Source: Flavobacteriaceae bacterium
GTDB taxonomy: Bacteria > Bacteroidota > Bacteroidia > Flavobacteriales > Flavobacteriaceae
Direction: 5' to 3'
Assembly (NCBI GenBank): GCA_018672145.1
Contig: JABHGH010000048.1
Location: 1 to 10,980 of the forward strand
Length of the DNA: 10,980 nucleotides
The translations under genes and the position numbers were made by a program. The notes beneath the pieces are model-generated. The model did no database searches. It was not told where the DNA came from and saw only the letters and a list, made by a program, of their open reading frames with translations. Shown piece after piece: positions 6,761-10,980 of this stretch. Within the stretch, counting starts at the first letter, position 1; every line of letters starts with the position of its first letter.

Positions 6761-7327
6761 TTATTCTTTAATTCGTTCGATGTATGTTGCTTTTTCAGTG
6801 TCAACTTTGATTTTGTCCCCCTCATTAATAAACAAAGGAACATTTATTTTCGCCCCTGTTTCTAAGGTAGCGGGTTTTGTTGCGTTTGTTGCTGTGTTTC
6901 CCTTAACGCCAGGTTCACTGTGCGTTACTTCTAAAACTACACTTGATGGCATATCAACAGACAACGGAATTCCATCATCTGCATTGGTCATCACAGTAAC
7001 AAGTTCTCCTTCTTTCATCAAATCAGGTGCATCCAAAATGTCTTTCTGTAGCTCTATTTGGTTGTAATCATCAGTGTTCATAAAATGATAAGTACCTGCA
7101 TCATTATATAGAAACTGGAATTTACGAGTTTCTACACGTACATCATCAATTTTATGTCCTGCTGAAAACGTGTTATCAATCACCTTTCCAGAAGTCACAC
7201 TTTTGAGTTTAGTGCGTACAAACGCTGGACCTTTTCCGGGTTTGACATGTAAAAATTCAATGACTTTAAAAATGTCGTTGTTATATCGAATGCAAAGCCC
7301 CTTTCTAATATCTGATGTAGAAGTCAT
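6761..7327 (-). CDS. efp: Translation elongation factor P
   Basis: EF-P binds between the P and E sites of the ribosome and speeds peptide-bond formation at consecutive prolines. The 188-residue product has the family's usual length and three beta-barrel domains: an N-terminal KOW-like domain (about 1-65) and two OB-like domains. The loop that reaches the peptidyl-transferase centre reads HVKPGKGPAF, with K32 at the position that is post-translationally modified in E. coli (K34). No modification gene is seen nearby. The C-terminal region contains INVPLFINEGDKIKVDT, the conserved EF-P segment. It lies 6 nt after lpxA and 2 nt before sucD; an efp gene beside lpxA is a common arrangement in Bacteroidota, to my knowledge. 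Confidence 0.96.
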   Translation of the reverse strand: MTSTSDIRKGLCIRYNNDIFKVIEFLHVKPGKGPAFVRTKLKSVTSGKVIDNTFSAGHKIDDVRVETRKFQFLYNDAGTYHFMNTDDYNQIELQKDILDAPDLMKEGELVTVMTNADDGIPLSVDMPSSVVLEVTHSEPGVKGNTATNATKPATLETGAKINVPLFINEGDKIKVDTEKATYIERIKE

Positions 7328-7333
7328 AATTTT

Positions 7334-8119
7334 TTATGATGATTGTGAGTATCCTTTCATGATACCTCGTTGTGAATTGCGAATAAATTGTAAAATCTCA
7401 TCTCTTTCAGATGACACTTCCATCTCCGCTTCAATAATTTGAACAGCTTGTGTGTTGTTAAAGCTTTTTTGATAGAGAATTCGATAGATGTTTTGAATCT
7501 CTCTAATTTTTTCACTGGTAAATCCACGACGTCGTAATCCAACAGAATTGATTCCCACATACGAAATCGGCTCACGAGCAGCCTTTACAAATGGAGGGAC
7601 GTCTTTACGCACTAACGAACCGCCAGCGATAAAAGAGTGACTCCCAATCGAACAAAATTGATGTATAGCAGTCATACCCGCCAATATCACATGGTCGCCA
7701 ACAGTAATGTGGCCAGCTAAAGTGCTGTTATTAGAAAAAATACAATGATCACCTACAATGCAATCGTGTGCAATGTGAGAGTATGCCATAATCAAAGCAT
7801 TTTTCCCGATGGCTGTTTTACCACGAGAAGAAGTTCCTCTGTTGATCGTAACACACTCACGAATTGTGGTGTTGTCACCAATCTCTGCAGTTGATGCTTC
7901 CCCATTAAATTTAAGATCCTGTGGAACGGCAGCAATGACTGAACCAGGAAAAATAGAACAGTTTTTCCCAATTCGAGCACCTTCCATGATGGTTACATTC
8001 GAACCAATCCATGTGCCTTCACCGATTTCTACATCCTTGTTGATCGTTGTAAATGGTTCAATAACTACATTTTTGGCAATGATTGCTCTAGGATGAACGT
8101 ATGCTAACGGTTGGTTCAT
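7334..8119 (-). CDS. lpxA: UDP-N-acetylglucosamine acyltransferase LpxA
   Basis: LpxA transfers a 3-hydroxyacyl chain from ACP to the 3-OH of UDP-GlcNAc, the first step of lipid A synthesis, in the cytosol. The 261-residue product has the usual length. Residues about 5-185 are hexapeptide repeats of the left-handed beta-helix (for example IGSNVTIMEGARIG and IVGDHCIFSNNSTLAG), and an alpha-helical C-terminal domain follows (about 190-261). The catalytic histidine is H118 in YSHIAHDCIVG, equivalent to E. coli H125, with H115 matching H122. The start overlaps the fabZ stop by 4 nt (ATGA), so it is probably translationally coupled. The GINSVGLRRRGF motif at 189-200 distinguishes LpxA from LpxD and other hexapeptide transferases. 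Confidence 0.96.
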   Translation of the reverse strand: MNQPLAYVHPRAIIAKNVVIEPFTTINKDVEIGEGTWIGSNVTIMEGARIGKNCSIFPGSVIAAVPQDLKFNGEASTAEIGDNTTIRECVTINRGTSSRGKTAIGKNALIMAYSHIAHDCIVGDHCIFSNNSTLAGHITVGDHVILAGMTAIHQFCSIGSHSFIAGGSLVRKDVPPFVKAAREPISYVGINSVGLRRRGFTSEKIREIQNIYRILYQKSFNNTQAVQIIEAEMEVSSERDEILQFIRNSQRGIMKGYSQSS

Positions 8120-9516
8120 ATTTTAACTTGTTTTTTTTTAACTATTTGCGCCATCATTTTCGCCTCTGTTGTCAATCGACCACGGCTATAAGCGTAGGCT
8201 TGCATATGACAAATCCCTCTTCGTATAGGTGATAACAATTCAAGTTTAAAAACTAGGGTGTCTCCTGGCACAACAGGGTGTTTAAACCTTGCGTTTTCGA
8301 TTTTCATAAAGAAAGTCAGGTAATTTTCTGGATCAGGGACAGAATTAAGAACTAGTACGCCGCCAGCTTGTGCCATCGCTTCAATTTGAAGAACACCAGG
8401 CATGACCGGTTGGCCAGGAAAATGTCCTTGAAAGAAAGGTTCATTCATTGTTACGCTTTTAACAGCAACAACGTGCTTGTCACTAATCTCAAGAACCTTG
8501 TCAACCAATAAGAAAGGCGGTCTATGCGGAAGGATATCCATGATTTGATTGACGTCCAAGGCTGGTTGAGCGTTCAAGTTATATTGTGGCACATGATTTC
8601 GCTTTTCGTCTTTGATGATTTTCGCCATCTTTTTAGCAAACTGCGTATTGATGTAGTGACCTGGTTTCGTTGCAATGACCTTTCCTTTGATCCTTGTTCC
8701 AATCAATGCCAAATCGCCAACAACATCTAATAATTTGTGGCGTGCTGCTTCGTTGGGATAGTGAAGATTCAGATTGTCTAAGATCCCATTTGAATTCACT
8801 GAGATGGACTTCTTATTGAATGCTTTGCATAAACGATCCATTGTTTCCTCCGAGAGTTCTTTGTCAACGTATACAATGGCATTGTTGAGGTCCCCTCCTT
8901 TGATCAGGCCGTTCTCTAAAAGCATTTCGAGTTCGTGAAGGAAGCTAAAAGTACGTGCATTAGCAAAGTTCTTTTTAAATTCACTGAGGTCCTTCAATGT
9001 GGCATTTTGAGTACCCAGTACTTTTGTGCCAAAGTCAACCATTGTCGTTACCTGATAATTGTCAGCAGGTAACAAGGTGATTTCACTGCCTGTCTCCTCA
9101 TCAGTGTATGATATGTTTTCATTTACAACGTATTCGTCTCTGTTAGCTTCTAGCTCTTTGAGACCCGCTTTTTCAAGTGCCTCAACAAAAAACTTGGAAG
9201 AGCCGTCCATAATTGGGGGTTCAGAGGAATTGAGTTCAATAATAACATTGTCGATTTCACATCCAACGAGAGCAGCAAGTACATGCTCGCCGGTGTGAAT
9301 GGTAACGCCATTTTTTTGCAAGGTTGTTCCTCGTTTGGTATCCACCACGTGTTGCACTAACGCTTCAATAATAGGGCTCCCTTCCAAGTCAATACGCTGA
9401 AAAGCATATCCGTGATTGGCAGGAGCTGGTTTAAAAGTCATTGTCACTTCTTCTCCTGTGTGAATTCCAACACCTTTTAAAGTAATTGAATTCGCTATAG
9501 TCGTCTGATTAGCCAT
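8116..9516 (-). CDS. lpxC-fabZ: Fused LpxC deacetylase and FabZ dehydratase
   Basis: One 466-residue polypeptide carries two enzymes. The N-terminal part (about 1-305) is LpxC, the zinc deacetylase that commits UDP-acyl-GlcNAc to lipid A. Probable zinc ligands are H78 (TIHTGEHVLAA), H260 and D264 (HKLLDVVGD), with E77 as catalytic base and H287 matching the second active-site His. The C-terminal part (about 320-466) is FabZ, a hot-dog-fold 3-hydroxyacyl-ACP dehydratase, with DILPHRPPFLLVD at 327-339 and active-site H365 (GHFPGQPVMPG) and E379 (QIEAMAQ). Both halves look intact and in frame, so this is a genuine fusion and not a frameshift artefact. The LpxC-FabZ fusion is characteristic of Bacteroidota. 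The start overlaps the lpxD end by 8 nt and the stop overlaps lpxA by 4 nt. Confidence 0.96.
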   Translation of the reverse strand: MANQTTIANSITLKGVGIHTGEEVTMTFKPAPANHGYAFQRIDLEGSPIIEALVQHVVDTKRGTTLQKNGVTIHTGEHVLAALVGCEIDNVIIELNSSEPPIMDGSSKFFVEALEKAGLKELEANRDEYVVNENISYTDEETGSEITLLPADNYQVTTMVDFGTKVLGTQNATLKDLSEFKKNFANARTFSFLHELEMLLENGLIKGGDLNNAIVYVDKELSEETMDRLCKAFNKKSISVNSNGILDNLNLHYPNEAARHKLLDVVGDLALIGTRIKGKVIATKPGHYINTQFAKKMAKIIKDEKRNHVPQYNLNAQPALDVNQIMDILPHRPPFLLVDKVLEISDKHVVAVKSVTMNEPFFQGHFPGQPVMPGVLQIEAMAQAGGVLVLNSVPDPENYLTFFMKIENARFKHPVVPGDTLVFKLELLSPIRRGICHMQAYAYSRGRLTTEAKMMAQIVKKKQVKI

Positions 9517-10537
9517 CTTTTATAATTTTTTTATCGAGTTTGTGTAAGGTGTCCATGTGTTTGGGTAAATTTTTAAAGTGAACATAGGATTTGTTGTAAT
9601 TGTAATAATCAATAGCAGGCATTCCCATCACTTTTTCATCATTTTTTAGATTGCGCAACACGCCAGATTTTGCTTGAACATGTACGCGATCACCAATTTT
9701 CAAATGACCGCCAATGCCAACTTGCCCTCCAATGACGCAATGGCTACCTACTTTGGTTGATCCGGCAACACCAGATTGTGCTGCAATAACGGTATGAGCT
9801 CCGATTTCAACATTGTGAGCAACTTGAATCAAGTTGTCGAGCTTCACGCCTTTACGAATGATCGTAAATCCTAAGGTCGCACGGTCAATAGTTGTGTTTG
9901 CTCCGATTTCAACATCATCTTCGATGAGTACAGAGCCAGTTTGTGGAATTTTATCATATGATCCATCCGTTGTTGGACTAAATCCAAAGCCGTCAGCGCC
10001 AACAACAACATTGTTGTGAATAATGCAATTTGCGCCAATTTGAGATTTTGCTAAAATTTTAGTTCCAGAGAAAATTACTGTATTGTCACCAATAATCACA
10101 TCGGACTCTATGCATACATTGGCATGAATCTTAACATTCGAGCCTAATGTAACATTTGCTTCTATTGAACTGAAGGGTCCAACAAACAAACCTTCTCCAT
10201 GGGTGAGGGACTCGTCGATTACCGTTTGCTTATGAATGCCGTTTCTTTTCTTACCAGCTCCGTTAAAATGCGTTAACATTTTTGTGAACGATTGATACGG
10301 ATCATTGACCTTGATGAGTGTGGTTTCGATTTCTTTGTCAGGAGAAAAACTTGTACTTACCAAAGTAATGGTTGCTTTTGTAGTATACACATGAGGGGTG
10401 TATTTAGGATTGGCTAAAAAAGCCAGAGCACCCTTTTTGGCCTCTTCAATTTTCGCCATAAACGAAACAGAAGCTTTCGGATCACCTTCTATAGAACCAT
10501 CAAGGATTTCAGCTATCTGGGAAGCAGTATATTCCAT
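9509..10537 (-). CDS. lpxD: UDP-3-O-acylglucosamine N-acyltransferase LpxD
   Basis: LpxD adds the second 3-hydroxyacyl chain, N-linked, to UDP-3-O-acylglucosamine, the third step of lipid A synthesis. The 342-residue protein has the expected three parts: an N-terminal uridine-binding domain (about 1-100, with GALAFLANPKY at 37-47), a long left-handed beta-helix of hexapeptide repeats (about 105-300), and a C-terminal helix. The catalytic histidine is H241 in LIQVAHNVEIG, close to E. coli H239, and the region ADGFGF at 181-186 is typical of LpxD. It starts 27 nt after the upstream gene's stop codon, and its stop lies inside the first codons of lpxC. A neighbouring second LpxD-like acyltransferase, which I believe some flavobacteria carry after efp, is absent here. 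Confidence 0.95.
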   Translation of the reverse strand: MEYTASQIAEILDGSIEGDPKASVSFMAKIEEAKKGALAFLANPKYTPHVYTTKATITLVSTSFSPDKEIETTLIKVNDPYQSFTKMLTHFNGAGKKRNGIHKQTVIDESLTHGEGLFVGPFSSIEANVTLGSNVKIHANVCIESDVIIGDNTVIFSGTKILAKSQIGANCIIHNNVVVGADGFGFSPTTDGSYDKIPQTGSVLIEDDVEIGANTTIDRATLGFTIIRKGVKLDNLIQVAHNVEIGAHTVIAAQSGVAGSTKVGSHCVIGGQVGIGGHLKIGDRVHVQAKSGVLRNLKNDEKVMGMPAIDYYNYNKSYVHFKNLPKHMDTLHKLDKKIIKDG

Positions 10538-10564
10538 CGCTGCAAAAGTAACAAAAAGGAGTGA

Positions 10565-10980
10565 TTATTTCGGGTAACAACAGTAATACTTGGTAACTGG
10601 TTTAGTTAGCATTTTTAAATTGGACTCGTCTGATCCAGCTAACAGCTCATTTTCTTGGCCTTTTTTATCTACTAAAATGATAGGGGATTGTTCCATACTA
10701 TATGCCATGTTCTCCATTTTTCCATCAAAAACAAAGTATGTTAATTCATTGGCATTATACCCTGTCTTTGCAGATATTTCCTCTTTTTTTGCTTCAATAA
10801 AATCAGACTCATATCGAGTGTTACTTACTTTGATTTTAGGTAAGCGTCGAGTTATAATCATCGTACAAAGTGATGAAAAGACATTGTCTTGGTGTTGTAC
10901 ACCTGCTTTTATCATGGCGTACACATCCACATCATCAAGCGAAGCATAATATTCAATAGCTTTTTCAGAATCCGGCTCGG
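10565..10980 (-). CDS. HD-domain phosphohydrolase-like protein, C-terminal part only
   Basis: The reading frame is open from the stop at 10565-10567 to the right edge, giving 137 visible residues, so the start lies outside the window. The fragment includes ASLDDVDVYAMIKAG and ends KPVTKYYCCYPK. From memory, this resembles the C-terminal region of the roughly 400-residue HD-domain (dGTPase-like) proteins that precede lpxD in Bacteroidota genomes. The metal-binding HD motifs themselves would lie in the missing N-terminal part, so no active site can be confirmed here. Its substrate in this lineage is not clear. An internal GTG at about 10930 is in frame but is not a likely start, because coding continues upstream. 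The 27-nt gap to lpxD suggests co-transcription. Confidence 0.72.
   Translation of the reverse strand, partial: EPDSEKAIEYYASLDDVDVYAMIKAGVQHQDNVFSSLCTMIITRRLPKIKVSNTRYESDFIEAKKEEISAKTGYNANELTYFVFDGKMENMAYSMEQSPIILVDKKGQENELLAGSDESNLKMLTKPVTKYYCCYPK

Noticed and set aside
10543..10550. TACTTTTG on the minus strand just before lpxD, a perfect match to the Bacteroidota -7 promoter element
   Set aside because: It ends only five bases from the lpxD ATG and has no TTG at the correct -33 spacing. The motif is short and AT-rich, so a chance match is likely, and the gene sits in an operon.

Overview
All genes in this window lie on the minus strand, so they are read from high to low coordinates. The gene content points to a Bacteroidota organism, most likely a flavobacterium-like member. 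The evidence is a fused LpxC-FabZ protein, the order HD-domain protein, lpxD, lpxC-fabZ, lpxA, efp, sucD, fabG, a long-form HisG, a bifunctional HisB, AT-rich gaps and no clear Shine-Dalgarno sequences. No tRNA, rRNA, CRISPR array, insertion sequence or phage gene was seen. There is no gene-free stretch longer than 300 bases; the largest gap, 4135-4299, is the his leader region.

Right block (10980 down to 4300), a tightly packed housekeeping operon: the C-terminal part of an HD-domain phosphohydrolase-like protein, lpxD, lpxC-fabZ, lpxA, efp, sucD, fabG and a prohibitin/SPFH membrane protein. LpxA, LpxC and LpxD carry out the first three committed steps of lipid A synthesis. FabZ and FabG belong to fatty acid elongation, which supplies the 3-hydroxyacyl chains used by LpxA and LpxD. 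EF-P helps ribosomes through polyproline, and SucD is the alpha subunit of succinyl-CoA synthetase. Gaps run from 27 nt down to 2 nt, with two overlaps (lpxD/lpxC by 8 nt, fabZ/lpxA by 4 nt).

Left block (4261 down to 1), the start of a histidine biosynthesis operon: hisG, hisD, hisC and hisB, the last running off the left edge. The genes are joined by 4-nt ATGA overlaps (hisG/hisD, hisD/hisC) and by a stop codon directly abutting the next start (hisC/hisB). hisH, hisA, hisF and hisIE would be expected further left.

The most interesting element lies between the blocks. Just before hisG is an unannotated 17-residue ORF, MKKNTHIHHNTYFAQTS, with three His codons in four positions (6, 8, 9). A strong 13-bp intrinsic terminator with a U-run follows it. 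The end of the leader ORF carries an 8-nt segment that is a perfect complement of the terminator's 5' arm. This is the architecture of a ribosome-mediated histidine attenuator, and the spacing of His codons, antiterminator strand and stop codon fits the mechanism. No other terminator separates the upstream lipid A block from the his genes, so this element may also control read-through from that block.
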